In this document: one piece after another, positions 1 through 8,995 of the stretch
How the letters are laid out: every line of letters starts with the position of its first letter
How positions within the stretch are numbered: position 1 is the first letter of the stretch
Source of the DNA: Cupriavidus plantarum
GTDB lineage: Bacteria > Pseudomonadota > Gammaproteobacteria > Burkholderiales > Burkholderiaceae
NCBI RefSeq assembly: GCF_905397285.1
Contig: NZ_CAJPUX010000004.1
Location: 62,001-126,000 of the forward strand
Length of the DNA stretch: 64,000 nucleotides
Direction: 5' to 3'
The notes under the pieces: model-generated
What the model saw: only the letters and a program-made list of their open reading frames with translations
Databases searched by the model: none
What the model was told of the DNA's origin: nothing
Made by a program: the position numbers and the translations under genes

Positions 1-834
1 GGCGGAGGGGGTGACGAAGTACAGGCCGCCGCGGGCCATGTGCCATTCGGGCAGGAGGCGTTCGAGGCGGCCGTCGGACAGGTATTCGCTGGCGATGAAC
101 TCTGGGAGTTCGGAGATGGCGAGGCCTTCGAGCAGGACCGGGATCATCGCTTCCGAGTTGGTCACGCGCAGCGGGCCGCGGGGGACCACGCTTTCCTGCG
201 TGCCGTCGTCATGCGTGAATTTCCATTCCTGCGTGCGCGCCCGGTAGGCATAGCTGAGGCACGCGCGGCCCGCCAGGTCGCGCGGATGCTGCGGGCGGCC
301 GTAGCGTTCGAGGTAGGAGGGCGACGCAACGAGGTACTGCGTCACGGTGCACAACTGCCGCGCCACCATCGAGGAGTCGGGCAATACGGCGATTCGTAAT
401 GCCGCATCGAAGCCATCGGCAATAAGGTCGACGGTGGCATCCGACAGATGGAGGTCGACGGACAGCTCCGGATAACGCTCGAGCAGCTTCGGCAACAGCG
501 GCGCCACCCAGCGCATGCCGAACGCCATCGGCACAGCCAGCCGCACCAGCCCGCGCGGGCTCAGCGAGAGCTCCATGGCTTCGCTCTCCAGTTCCTCCGC
601 CTGCCGATAAATCTCCCCCGCCTTGCTGGCCACGTTGTAGCCGAACTCGGTCAGCGACAGCTGCCGCGACGTTCGATTCAATAACCGCCCGCCCAGGCGC
701 TCCTCCAGCCTGCCCACCGCGCGGGAGACGGTCGGCACCGACACGCCCATCAGCCGCGCGGCCGCCGCGAACGAGCCTTCTTCCGCCACCCGCGCGAACA
801 TGGCGATGCCTTCGAAATCCGGAAACTTGCTCAT
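1..834 (-). CDS. LysR-family transcriptional regulator (partial, C-terminus outside window)
   Basis: The reverse strand is open from an ATG at 834 to the window edge, 278 codons with no stop. The first 60 residues form a LysR winged helix-turn-helix (MSKFPDFEGIAMFARVAEEG, then SFAAAARLMGVSVPTVSRAV), followed by the periplasmic-binding-like effector domain. The C-terminus is cut off by the window edge. It is divergent from the VOC-protein operon starting at 928, so it probably controls that operon from the shared intergenic region; this is inference from position only. No ligand can be predicted. Confidence 0.93.
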   Translation of the reverse strand, partial: MSKFPDFEGIAMFARVAEEGSFAAAARLMGVSVPTVSRAVGRLEERLGGRLLNRTSRQLSLTEFGYNVASKAGEIYRQAEELESEAMELSLSPRGLVRLAVPMAFGMRWVAPLLPKLLERYPELSVDLHLSDATVDLIADGFDAALRIAVLPDSSMVARQLCTVTQYLVASPSYLERYGRPQHPRDLAGRACLSYAYRARTQEWKFTHDDGTQESVVPRGPLRVTNSEAMIPVLLEGLAISELPEFIASEYLSDGRLERLLPEWHMARGGLYFVTPSA

Positions 835-927
835 TTCAATTCTGCAACGATGCGTTTCTTCGGATTCTATTTTGAATGCGGCGCGTCGTCGATATGCTGC
901 GAATACGACTCGCCGTTTAGATTTCTC

Positions 928-1512
928 ATGACAAGCCTGAAGCTCGGCCTGCTGAGCGCCGCCATTGCGCTCGGCACCTCGGCCTATGCAACACCCTCCC
1001 CTATGGCCGCCGCCACCTCCGCCATCCCCGCTACGACCACCCTCCAGGTCTCGACCCTCGATCACGTCGGCATGAACGTCCCCGACATCGATGCCGCCGT
1101 GACGTTCTTTTCCGACCTGTTCGGCGCGCGGATCGTCTCCGACATGCACCCCGAAGGCATACCCGCCGCATGGAAGACCCAGTTCCGCTGGCGCCCGACC
1201 AGCGACCTGAAGCGGTTCGTCATGGTCCAGCTGACCGGCGGCCCGAAGGTCGAGCTCTTTCAGTATGAAGGACCGGACATCGACCGAAGCCATCCCCACG
1301 GAGACGACATCGGCGCCAGCCACATCGCACTGCGGACAGACGACATCGCGCGCAGCCTGTCGATCGTGAAAGCCAAAGGACTGAAGGTCCTCAACGAGCC
1401 GATCACCAATGCGGACGGCGTCAAGTGGTTCTACTTCCTGACACCGTGGGGCGCGCAGATCGAACTCGTCTCCTTTACCAACCCTTCCCACTCTCAAACC
1501 CGAACGCAATGA
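928..1512 (+). CDS. Exported VOC (glyoxalase/dioxygenase) superfamily protein
   Basis: The open frame extends upstream to 850, but the ATG at 928 gives a classical signal peptide (MTSLKLGLLSAAIALGTSAY, then a cleavage-like ATP), so 928 was chosen; 194 residues. The mature part has the vicinal-oxygen-chelate fold. The usual metal ligands are visible: His in LDHVGMNV, Glu in KVELFQYE, His in ASHIALRT and Glu in AQIELVSF. The substrate is unknown. VOC enzymes include glyoxalase I, extradiol dioxygenases and resistance proteins. Export to the periplasm is less usual for the fold. It is the first gene of a three-gene run with ATGA overlaps. Confidence 0.85.
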   Translation: MTSLKLGLLSAAIALGTSAYATPSPMAAATSAIPATTTLQVSTLDHVGMNVPDIDAAVTFFSDLFGARIVSDMHPEGIPAAWKTQFRWRPTSDLKRFVMVQLTGGPKVELFQYEGPDIDRSHPHGDDIGASHIALRTDDIARSLSIVKAKGLKVLNEPITNADGVKWFYFLTPWGAQIELVSFTNPSHSQTRTQ

Positions 1513-1976
1513 CGCAGATCGGTAATATCCCCCCGGTGTCGCCGTGGACCCACACGGCCGCAGACCTCGGGACGACCAATGCATCGTCGCCCCCGGCAGC
1601 GGCAGCGGCAGCGGCAGATCATGACGTCCAGCACGCAGAGGGCGATGCGCGGAACGAGCCTTCCGCCGACAAGCCAGCGGCATCCGCTGGCGACGCCACC
1701 AAGAACAAGCAGGCCGAATCCGCGAAGGCGATCCGCGAGCAGATCGAACGCATGCAACAGCAGCTCGCCGAACTGATGGCGCACCTACAGGCCGTACGTG
1801 CCGGGCATACCGACGAGCGCCAAAAGTCGGCCATGCTCGGCGCGCTGGAAACGCAGGTCGCCATGCTGCAATCCTCGATCATGGTCGCAACGATGAAGCT
1901 GGCCGAAGCCATCGCGAACGAGGGCGGCAAGATCCTGGACAGCACCGGCGGGAACCCGCCGGCGTCGCGCACATGA
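1509..1976 (+). CDS. Hypothetical coiled-coil protein
   Basis: The ATG at 1509 overlaps the stop of the VOC gene (ATGA), so translation is probably coupled; a longer frame from 1425 is unlikely to be the start. The 155-residue product has a low-complexity Ala/Pro-rich N-terminal third, encoded partly by four GGCAGC hexamers near 1593-1616. This is followed by a predicted helical coiled-coil (about residues 75-140, with IREQIERMQQQLAELMAHLQ and later MLGALETQVAMLQSS). There is no signal peptide or recognised domain. Location between two exported-protein genes suggests a common role, but none can be named. Confidence 0.7.
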   Translation: MTQIGNIPPVSPWTHTAADLGTTNASSPPAAAAAAADHDVQHAEGDARNEPSADKPAASAGDATKNKQAESAKAIREQIERMQQQLAELMAHLQAVRAGHTDERQKSAMLGALETQVAMLQSSIMVATMKLAEAIANEGGKILDSTGGNPPASRT

Positions 1977-2479
1977 CCATCGGGCTGACGCGGCAGTTGC
2001 ACACCCGCCGCCTCCGCGCGGCACCGCTGGCATTGCAGGCAGTGCTGGCACTGATGGCACCCCTTGCGACACCCTCTCTCCATGCCCATGAGGCAACGAT
2101 CATGACCCATACCGCGTCCGACGCCGTAGACCTCGCCGCCATGCAGCGGCTGCTGGACCGGCATTTCGAAATCTGGAACGCGCCGGTATCGCCCGCCACC
2201 ATGGCGAAGTTCCAGGACATCTATACCGCGGACTTCTTCGTCGCGGACGAGCACGGCAAGGGGGTTGGCTACGAGCAGGTGGCCAAACTGATCCAGAAGG
2301 TGCAGTCAGGCCATCCGGACTTCGTGTTCACGCCCGCGCCCGCGTCGTGGAATCACGGGCTGGGCCGCGTGACATGGGGGTACGGGCCGAGAAGCAACCC
2401 AAATCAGGTGCGCGGGGAAGACATCTTCACCATCGAGAATGGCAAGCTGTCCAGTGCGCGGGTGTTCCTGGATAAATAG
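1973..2479 (+). CDS. Exported SnoaL-like / NTF2-fold protein
   Basis: It begins at an ATG overlapping the stop of the coiled-coil gene (ATGA). The 168-residue product has an N-terminal signal-like segment (roughly residues 18-39, ending SLHAHEA). A SnoaL/NTF2-like cone fold follows, of the type that begins with a helix such as LLDRHFEIWN and ends in a strand such as FTIENGKLSSARVF. Such proteins are cyclases, isomerases or binding domains; the substrate is unknown. It closes the VOC operon, so the three products may act in the same periplasmic process. Confidence 0.78.
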   Translation: MTIGLTRQLHTRRLRAAPLALQAVLALMAPLATPSLHAHEATIMTHTASDAVDLAAMQRLLDRHFEIWNAPVSPATMAKFQDIYTADFFVADEHGKGVGYEQVAKLIQKVQSGHPDFVFTPAPASWNHGLGRVTWGYGPRSNPNQVRGEDIFTIENGKLSSARVFLDK

Positions 2480-2484
2480 AGGGT

Positions 2485-2946
2485 TCAGGCCAACGGTACC
2501 GCCAGACTGACCTTCGACCGCTGCATCGACACGTAGGTCTTGAATTGCCTGATATTGCCCGAGCCGAAGAACAACTCACGCGTCAGGCCTTCATACTCGG
2601 TCATGTCCTTCACGTTCATGATCAGCAGAAAATCGAAGTCGCCGGTGACGTAGTACACCTGCTGCACCTGCGGACAAGCCACGAACCGGTGGCGGACCTC
2701 GTCGAGCAGGTCGAGCCGTTCGTTCTCGACCTTGACCTCGACCAGAATCGTGATGGGCCGACCGACCGCCGTCGGATCCACCACGGCGACCGTCGCCGTG
2801 ATGACACCTTCCGCCTCCAGCGCGGCAATCCTTCGGTTGACCGCCGAAGGCGAGAGATTGACCGCCTCCGACAGCTGCCGCTGCGACAGCTTGCTGTTTG
2901 CCTGCAGCAGGCTCAGCAGCTTGATGTCATAGGAATCCAGAACCAT
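2485..2946 (-). CDS. Lrp/AsnC-family transcriptional regulator
   Basis: The start was placed at the ATG at 2946 (MVLDSYDIKLLSLLQANSKL), the normal Lrp N-terminus, not at the frame start at 2988; 153 residues. Residues 4-60 form the AsnC helix-turn-helix (LSQRQLSEAVNLSPSAVNRR). The rest is the RAM/AsnC effector domain (VEVKVENERLDLLDEV, VYYVTGDFDFLLIMNVKDM). It is divergent from the diaminopropionate ammonia-lyase gene, with the shared regulatory region at 2947-3110. Lrp paralogues often control the adjacent amino-acid catabolic gene, so 2,3-diaminopropionate or a related amino acid is a reasonable effector guess. Confidence 0.93.
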   Translation of the reverse strand: MVLDSYDIKLLSLLQANSKLSQRQLSEAVNLSPSAVNRRIAALEAEGVITATVAVVDPTAVGRPITILVEVKVENERLDLLDEVRHRFVACPQVQQVYYVTGDFDFLLIMNVKDMTEYEGLTRELFFGSGNIRQFKTYVSMQRSKVSLAVPLA

Positions 2947-3110
2947 GGCGCATTGGGGGAGAAGATTGGCGAGAGAACGTCGTGACAACGCGATTTTGCA
3001 CGTTTGTTCCGTTTCCCGCCGCCAAATCGATTCGGCCGTGCGCGACTGCGACGCTACGATGGATCCGGTACCCCCTTTCTCCTCCTTTCCACCGCCGGAT
3101 ACGCCCGACC

Positions 3111-4334
3111 ATGCTTATCGCCAATCCCCACGCCTCGCGGAAGCCCTACCCTGCCGACCTGCGCCAGATCATGAACATGGCGGCCGCCGAAGAGAGCCTC
3201 AGGTGGCTCTCCGCATGGGACCGTATGTCCAGCGAACCGACGCCCATCCATGACCTTCCCGATCAGGCCGCACGTCTCGGCGTGGCGCAGATCCTTGTCA
3301 AGGACGAGTCGGTACGCTCGCCGCTCGGCAGCTTCAAGGCGCTGGGCGCCCCCGTCGCACTGCTTCGGCTCATCCGCCGTCGCTGGCCGGCACATGACAT
3401 CGATCCCACGCAACTGATCCGCGGCGCATACGCCAGCCTCGTCAAGGACTTCACCGTCATCAGCGCGACGGATGGCAACCACGGCCGGGCGCTGGCCGCC
3501 GCGGCAAAGAGCGTCGGATGCGCCTGTGTGATCGTGCTGCATGCGAACGTCAGCGCGGAGCGCGAGGAAGCCATCGCCGCCTATGGCGCGAAGATCGTGC
3601 GCATCGCGGGCAACTATGACGCGTCGGTCGAAGAAGCTGCTCGCCTTGCGGCGGCGAACGGGTGGGAGGTCGTCTCGGATACCTCGTACGACGGTTACGA
3701 GGACATCCCGCGCGACGTGATGCAGGGCTATGGCGCGATCGCCGCCGAGGCAATTCGGCAACTGCGCGCGCCATTCACGCATGTCATCCTGCAAGGCGGT
3801 GTCGGCGGCATGGCCGCGGGCGTCATCAGCTATCTGTGGGAGCGCTATGGCGAAAAGCGCCCCACGTTCATCGTCGTGGAACCGCGGCAGGCCGACTGCC
3901 TCTACCAGAGCGCAAGGGTCGGCTATCCGGCCAAAGCGACAGGATCAGTCGATTCGGTGATGGCGGGACTCGCCTGCGGCGAAACGTCGCCGCTCGCATG
4001 GAAGTTCCTGAACGAGAGCGTCGACGTCTTTATGACCCTCTCCGACGACGATGCCGTCGCGGCGATGGTCACGCTCGCGGCGGGCGGCGCGCGTGACATC
4101 CCCATCGTCTCCGGCGAGTCCGGCGCCGCGGGGTTCGCGGGGCTCGCGGTCTTGTGCGCGGATCCCGCACTGCGGCAGGAGGTCGGCCTCGATGCGAACT
4201 CTCGCGTCCTGCTCGTCAGCACGGAAGGCGCCACCGCGCCGCAGGTCTATCGGGAACTCGTTGGCGAGTCCGCGGACGCCATCATCGCGCGCCAGATCGT
4301 GCACCAGACCGCGCATCGGCAGCGCGACGTCTAG
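3111..4334 (+). CDS. dpaL: Diaminopropionate ammonia-lyase (PLP enzyme)
   Basis: Catalyses PLP-dependent alpha,beta-elimination of 2,3-diaminopropionate to pyruvate and two ammonia in the cytosol. The ATG at 3111 gives 407 residues, close to the roughly 400 of the family; the open frame to 2982 adds an atypical N-terminus. Visible features are the PLP lysine in LGSFKALGA (about K76), the phosphate-contacting ATDGNHGRALAAAA segment, the glycine loop QGGVGGMAAG, and a C-terminal SGESGAAGFAGL region, all typical of fold-type II threonine-dehydratase relatives. The divergent Lrp gene supports amino-acid-responsive control. Confidence 0.92.
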   Translation: MLIANPHASRKPYPADLRQIMNMAAAEESLRWLSAWDRMSSEPTPIHDLPDQAARLGVAQILVKDESVRSPLGSFKALGAPVALLRLIRRRWPAHDIDPTQLIRGAYASLVKDFTVISATDGNHGRALAAAAKSVGCACVIVLHANVSAEREEAIAAYGAKIVRIAGNYDASVEEAARLAAANGWEVVSDTSYDGYEDIPRDVMQGYGAIAAEAIRQLRAPFTHVILQGGVGGMAAGVISYLWERYGEKRPTFIVVEPRQADCLYQSARVGYPAKATGSVDSVMAGLACGETSPLAWKFLNESVDVFMTLSDDDAVAAMVTLAAGGARDIPIVSGESGAAGFAGLAVLCADPALRQEVGLDANSRVLLVSTEGATAPQVYRELVGESADAIIARQIVHQTAHRQRDV

Positions 4335-4367
4335 GATCTAGTCTCGCTCACGGCCAATCGGTGCCGC

Positions 4368-5297
4368 TCACTTCCGCTTGCCTCGGGGGCGCCGGTAAGC
4401 CGGCGACGACGCCACGTGCGCGTCCAGCTCCCGCAGAAACGGATTCAGGATAGACGACCGCGAACGCCGTGGATTCCATACGGCGCAGATCATCTGCCCC
4501 AGCGGCTTGCCATCGAGCGTCAGCGAGACGATTCGGCTCTTGTCCGTCGGCGCGCGATGATGGATGGCGGTCGAGGACACGATCGCGACGCCGTGTCCCG
4601 CGTCCGCCAGCGAAAGAATCGTCTGCGTGCTATCGCTCTCCAGCAGCGCATGCGGCCGCACGGCCGCGGCCAGGCAAGCGCGGTCGAAGAGACTGCGCGT
4701 CATGAACCCGCGCCTCAACAACAACACGGGATGCGTGGCAAGCGTCCGGATGTCCGCCGCCTCTCCCGATGGAAACTTGTGCTGCGCGGGCACGACCGCG
4801 AACAGCCGGCCCATGAAGAGTTCCTTGTATTCGAAGTCATGCCGTTCAGGCAGCGCGGCGATGGCCACGTGCGCCGTGCCCAACTGCAGTTGTTCGAGTA
4901 GATAGTCGTTCGGACCTTCGACAAGCGACGTCTCGATCGAGGGATACTTCTTCCGCATCGACACGAGCACGCCGGACAAGAGCCCTTCGATGGTCTGAGG
5001 GGTCGCTCCGATTCGCAGCAGCCCGACCTCTCCCCTGACCATCGATTCCACCCGCGACGACAACTCGAGCGCCTGATCCACGAGGCTCGCCGCCCGGGGG
5101 AACAGGTCCTCGCCCTCGGCCGTCAGGACGAGGCGCTTGCCGACGCGGTCGAACAGCTGGATGCCGAGCGCTTCCTCCAGCCCCTGGATCTGCCGAGACA
5201 ACGCCGACTGGCTGATATGGAGCAATGGCGCGGCCTTCGACACGCTCAGCAGTTCCGCCACCACGACGAAGCAGCGCAGCGCTTTCAGATCGACCAT
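4368..5297 (-). CDS. LysR-family transcriptional regulator
   Basis: Full-length LysR protein of 309 residues. The N-terminal winged helix (LKALRCFVVVAELLSVSKAA, ISQSALSRQIQGLEEALGI) is followed by the effector-binding domain. It is divergent from pxpA, with a 141-bp intergenic region (5298-5438), and therefore most likely regulates the pxpA-Bug receptor pair. The gene ends 33 bp from the convergent dpaL stop. The effector is not known; 5-oxoproline or a related acid is suggested only by context. Confidence 0.95.
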   Translation of the reverse strand: MVDLKALRCFVVVAELLSVSKAAPLLHISQSALSRQIQGLEEALGIQLFDRVGKRLVLTAEGEDLFPRAASLVDQALELSSRVESMVRGEVGLLRIGATPQTIEGLLSGVLVSMRKKYPSIETSLVEGPNDYLLEQLQLGTAHVAIAALPERHDFEYKELFMGRLFAVVPAQHKFPSGEAADIRTLATHPVLLLRRGFMTRSLFDRACLAAAVRPHALLESDSTQTILSLADAGHGVAIVSSTAIHHRAPTDKSRIVSLTLDGKPLGQMICAVWNPRRSRSSILNPFLRELDAHVASSPAYRRPRGKRK

Positions 5298-5438
5298 CTT
5301 CGCCCTCTCGCCGCTTGCTTATGCATGTTGTGCATCGATGAACGCTCTATAAATGCATTGGACACAGTTTCAGGCCGATTCTACATTCAATGCAACGCGT
5401 ACGAACGCGTCACGACCCCCACGACAGGAGCGACCTGG

Positions 5439-6212
5439 ATGCAGCAAGAGATCAACCTCAACGCCGATATGGGCGAGAGCTTCGGCAAGTACACGATCGG
5501 CAATGACGCGGCGTTGATGAAGGTGATCCGGTCCGCCAACATCGCCTGCGGCTTCCATGCGGGAGATGCCACCGTGATGACGAAGACGGTCCGTCTCGCG
5601 CTGGAGTGCGGCGCCTCCATCGGCGCGCATCCGGGCTTCAACGATCTGTGGGGCTTCGGCCGCCGGCAGATCGCGATGAACGCGCAGGACCTCGAGTACA
5701 TGATCACGTACCAGATTGGCGCACTGCAGGCGATCGCGGCCGCGCAGGGCGCGCGGGTCACGCACGTCAAGCCGCATGGGGCGCTCAACAACATGGCGCA
5801 TCACGACTACGAGATCGCCAGCGCCATCGCGCGCGGCATCCGCGCCGCGGACCGCGAACTGATCTTCGTGGCGAATGCCTGCTCGGAAATGGTCAAGGCA
5901 GGCCATGCCAAGGAGCTGAAGGTGGCCGAAGAAGCGTACGTGGATCGCACCTACACGGACTCCGGCCTGATGACACCGCGCACGGAAGCGAACGCGGTCA
6001 TCAAGGATGCACAGGTCGCCGCGCGGCAGGTGCTGTCGTTCATCGAGGAGCAGGCGATCATCACGGCATCGGGCAAGCGATTGCCTTCGGCCATTCGGTC
6101 GTTCTGCACGCACGGCGACGAGCCCACCGCGGTGACGCTCGCCACGCTCGTACGTGCCGAGCTAGAGCGCCAGGGTGTGCGCGTCGTGCCGCTGACCGAG
6201 ATGTCCTTCTGA
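5439..6212 (+). CDS. pxpA: 5-oxoprolinase subunit A (LamB/YcsF family)
   Basis: PxpA acts with PxpB and PxpC to hydrolyse 5-oxoproline to glutamate using ATP. The start at 5439 follows a good ribosome site (ACAGGAG, 5423-5429) and gives 257 residues, the usual length. Signature segments are NLNADMGESFG, ANIACGFHAGD, GAHPGFND and HVKPHGALNNMA. No pxpB or pxpC is seen in the window, so the partner subunits must be elsewhere, or this protein works on another substrate. The Bug receptor follows 14 bp downstream, indicating an operon. Confidence 0.92.
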   Translation: MQQEINLNADMGESFGKYTIGNDAALMKVIRSANIACGFHAGDATVMTKTVRLALECGASIGAHPGFNDLWGFGRRQIAMNAQDLEYMITYQIGALQAIAAAQGARVTHVKPHGALNNMAHHDYEIASAIARGIRAADRELIFVANACSEMVKAGHAKELKVAEEAYVDRTYTDSGLMTPRTEANAVIKDAQVAARQVLSFIEEQAIITASGKRLPSAIRSFCTHGDEPTAVTLATLVRAELERQGVRVVPLTEMSF

Positions 6213-6226
6213 CAGGAGAACCGATC

Positions 6227-7237
6227 ATGAAACCGATCATGATGCCGCTGCGCACCGTCCTTCCGCGCGCGCTTGCGGTCGCCGCCCTCTGCCTTGCCGC
6301 GGCCGGCAATGCCGCTGCCGCCGCCGACCCCGCGGTAAAGTTCCCATCAAAGCCGATGCGCATCGTCGTGCCATTCCCGGCGGGCGGCTACTCGGACGCC
6401 CTCGCGCGGCTGATCGCGACGGACATGTCCAACGCGTTCGGACAACCCGTCGTGGTCGAGAACCGGCCTGGCGCCGGTGGCAACATTGGCGCAGACGTAG
6501 TCGCCAAGAGCCCGCCTGACGGCCACACGCTTGTCATGGGGACGATCGGCACGCAGGTCGTCAACCCGCTGATCTACCGCAACATCCCCTACAACGCGAC
6601 GAAGGACTTCTCGCCGGTCGCGTTCGTCGCGGACGCGGAGACCGTGCTTGTCGTGAACCCCAAGGTGCCCGCGACGACGTTGACGCAAGTCGTCGCCCTC
6701 GCCAAGACGCGGCCCAACGAGTTGACCTTCGCCTCCGGCGGCACGGGCACAACGAGTCAGCTCGCGGGCGAACTATTCCAGTCCACGGCCGGCGTATCCA
6801 TGACGCATGTGCCCTACAAGGGCAACGTGCCGGCGCTCAGCGACCTCGTGGGAGGTCAGGTCGCCATGTCGTTCGCCACGCTCGCGCCGGCGTTGCCGTT
6901 CATCAAGGGCGGCCAACTGGTGCCGATCGCGACGCTGGGCAAGACGCGCGCGCAGGCGTTGCCGAACACACCGACGCTCGCGGAAGCCGGGCTGCCCGGC
7001 GTAGAGGTCCGCAACTGGACGGGCATGCTCGCGCCCGCGGGCACGCCACTACCGATCCGCGAGAAACTGGCGATGCAGGTCGACAGGACGATGCAATCGC
7101 CCACGGTGAAAACGATGCTGGAGGCGCAGGAGCTGACGTACACGCGCATGGGACCCGATGCGTTCGATGGCTTCATCCGCGCCGAGTCGATCAAATGGAA
7201 GAAGGTGGTCGATCAGGCGAACATCAGGGCGGAATGA
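6227..7237 (+). CDS. Bug-family (TctC-type) periplasmic solute-binding protein
   Basis: Receptor of the tripartite tricarboxylate transporter type, expected to bind a small carboxylate in the periplasm. The ATG at 6227 (ribosome site CAGGAG at 6213-6218) gives 336 residues with a cleavable signal peptide ending AAAGNAAAAADPA. Family hallmarks are MRIVVPFPAGGYSDALARL, VVENRPGAGGNIGADVVA, THVPYKGNVPAL and the late TPTLAEAGLPG. The membrane subunits TctA/TctB are absent here, which is normal for the many orphan Bug genes of Burkholderiales. Co-transcription with pxpA suggests a pyroglutamate-like or related ligand, as inference. Confidence 0.95.
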   Translation: MKPIMMPLRTVLPRALAVAALCLAAAGNAAAAADPAVKFPSKPMRIVVPFPAGGYSDALARLIATDMSNAFGQPVVVENRPGAGGNIGADVVAKSPPDGHTLVMGTIGTQVVNPLIYRNIPYNATKDFSPVAFVADAETVLVVNPKVPATTLTQVVALAKTRPNELTFASGGTGTTSQLAGELFQSTAGVSMTHVPYKGNVPALSDLVGGQVAMSFATLAPALPFIKGGQLVPIATLGKTRAQALPNTPTLAEAGLPGVEVRNWTGMLAPAGTPLPIREKLAMQVDRTMQSPTVKTMLEAQELTYTRMGPDAFDGFIRAESIKWKKVVDQANIRAE

Positions 7238-7252
7238 GCGCCCGCGCCGTCG

Positions 7253-8506
7253 CTATGCCTGAATGACGCTCGCCATCCGTTGAATTTCGATGGAGGGAAG
7301 CTTCAGCTTCCGTGCCTCTTCGCGCCAGTCCGCGATCGCAACACGCACCTCGTCAAGTATCGCCTGAGCGTCTTGCTTGCTTAGGCGGTACAGATCCGCC
7401 TGCGCCATGGCCACCGCAACGTTAGGCGATGCGTTCCTGCTGTCGATGGCGAGCGCGTGCTCCTGTTTTGCCATATTTGGATTGACATCGAATGCGGGGG
7501 AGAGCCGCCAGCCGGTCGGTTCACGAATGAATCCGTGGTTACGCAGGTGGTCGTCCCGATTGCCGACCAGGATGTTGAAGATGACGCGACGAAAGAGCTG
7601 TGCGAGGTCCTCGGCCACGTGCCCCTGCGCCCCGTGGTCCGAGATGAACTCGACGAGGTCGAGATAACTTCCGCCCGCTTCTCCGTCTCGCCGCTCGAGC
7701 AAGGTCATGGCAGACGCATACATCCGCCGTCCGCTGCCCACCCGGTCAAACCGGGATGAACAGAACGTGCCGTAGCGATCGGTGAGATGCGCCAACCGAG
7801 CGTCGGGCACGACGATGCCGGCCTTTTTCGACAGAAGGTGCATGAGATATTCCCAGCTGCCTACGTCATAACGGTCGTCCTTCGCAGGGAACTTGGCAAT
7901 CCACAGCCGATTGTCGTCCGTGAAGTTGGCCTTCGGTCTGGCGCCCCCAAGCGAGGTACCGGGAGCGATGAGCATCGCAAGCCAGCGCTCATATTCCGGT
8001 AGCTTTTCGACGCCGGGCTCTTCAATACGGCGGCTGATGTGCGCCAGTTCCTTGAGATCGGTGACTGGAGGCGCAGCGCTCTGGTGGTTGTCGAGAAAAA
8101 CACCATCGCTCCCGCGAAAGCGAAGCCCACCCATACGCGTGTGGTCGAAGACGCCAAGGAGGAAGTCCATCTCTTGCAGGGCCCGCATATTGCGCCCCTC
8201 GCGCTCGGCGGCAGCGGCCTCTCGGCGCTCCATCAGAACGCGGCCCCAGCGGTCGGGTGCAGAGTCCATAAATACGCCGAAAGCTGCGGCTTCCACTGGC
8301 GGATGCTGCTCGCCCCGCCACAGTTCCAGGCGCGGATCGAGCGCGAAGCGTGAATCGCTCTCGAGCCAGTCCTTGTCGTACTCGAACGAGGCGGCGACGT
8401 CGGTGCGGTGCGTGTGACGGTGTAGCTTACCCACCCGTTGGTTCACGCCGAGCTCTGGCGCGTCGAGATGCACGTCATAGGTGATTCGGTCAGGTGGCTT
8501 CGCCAT
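7253..8506 (-). CDS. hipA: HipA-family serine/threonine kinase toxin
   Basis: Kinase toxin of a type II toxin-antitoxin module; E. coli HipA phosphorylates a glutamyl-tRNA synthetase, and the target here is unknown. The ATG at 8506 gives 417 residues. Visible are a HipA N-terminal region, the motif GTSLGGARPKA (equivalent to the HipA SxxGAxPK loop), the ATP-binding lysine in LWIAKFP, the catalytic loop VGNRDDHLRNHGF, and the metal-binding SPAFDVNP. The start overlaps the end of the antitoxin gene by 17 bp, the usual hipBA arrangement. It is convergent with the Bug receptor. Confidence 0.92.
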   Translation of the reverse strand: MAKPPDRITYDVHLDAPELGVNQRVGKLHRHTHRTDVAASFEYDKDWLESDSRFALDPRLELWRGEQHPPVEAAAFGVFMDSAPDRWGRVLMERREAAAAEREGRNMRALQEMDFLLGVFDHTRMGGLRFRGSDGVFLDNHQSAAPPVTDLKELAHISRRIEEPGVEKLPEYERWLAMLIAPGTSLGGARPKANFTDDNRLWIAKFPAKDDRYDVGSWEYLMHLLSKKAGIVVPDARLAHLTDRYGTFCSSRFDRVGSGRRMYASAMTLLERRDGEAGGSYLDLVEFISDHGAQGHVAEDLAQLFRRVIFNILVGNRDDHLRNHGFIREPTGWRLSPAFDVNPNMAKQEHALAIDSRNASPNVAVAMAQADLYRLSKQDAQAILDEVRVAIADWREEARKLKLPSIEIQRMASVIQA

Positions 8507-8840
8507 GTCCACTCTTCCTCGTGGTGCCAGAGGCCTTGCGAATGCGCGGCTTCGGCTGGGGCAAGGCGAGATCCTGCAGCTTGCGGCCGAGCGTGTCATC
8601 GCGGGCAACCGCTTCGATGTCGCCGTCCAGACCTAGCACGCGCAAGGCACGCATATACGTTCCCATGGCGATGGTCGGGTCCCCGAGTTCCAGCCGGCGA
8701 AGCGTCTCTCGTGAGACCCCCATCCTCTCCGCGAACAACTCCGCAGTCAGTTGCCGGCGGAGCCGGGCAAGTCTGAGGCGCTCGCCGAGGGCGGCAAGCT
8801 GGCGAACCACAGAGGGAAACGGGGGCAGCGTCGTTTTCAT
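8490..8840 (-). CDS. hipB: HipB-like XRE antitoxin
   Basis: The ATG at 8840 (MKTTLPPFPSVVRQLAALGE) gives 116 residues; the frame is open to 8912 but the extra N-terminus is encoded by the AT-rich operator region. A Cro/C1-type helix-turn-helix lies at about residues 15-70 (LRLARLRRQLTAELFAERMG, VSRETLRRLE). The C-terminal tail is basic and proline-rich (PQPKPRIRKASGTTRKSG). HipB proteins bind HipA and repress their own promoter; a matching palindrome sits immediately upstream. Confidence 0.9.
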   Translation of the reverse strand: MKTTLPPFPSVVRQLAALGERLRLARLRRQLTAELFAERMGVSRETLRRLELGDPTIAMGTYMRALRVLGLDGDIEAVARDDTLGRKLQDLALPQPKPRIRKASGTTRKSGHGEAT

Positions 8841-8845
8841 GATGC

Positions 8846-8888
8846 CACATATATTAGCCAATATCGCCTTGATCGTCCAATATATGTG
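8846..8888. promoter_or_regulatory. Probable HipB operator (imperfect palindrome)
   Basis: Two arms, 8846-8857 (CACATATATTAG) and 8877-8888 (CCAATATATGTG), are inverted copies matching at 11 of 12 positions, separated by 19 bp. They start 5 bp upstream of the antitoxin ATG in a strongly AT-rich stretch. A partial third copy (AGCCAATAT) lies between the arms. Spaced palindromes at this position are the known mode of HipB autorepression. Binding itself is inferred. Confidence 0.7.
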
Positions 8889-8995
8889 TATTCTGTTTGT
8901 AGCGCCTAACACATCACCCTATAAATTAGGCAAACTTCTCCGATTCGACTAACTTATGTGGTACAGCACAACGACAGGTCCTCCGGCCCTGCATT

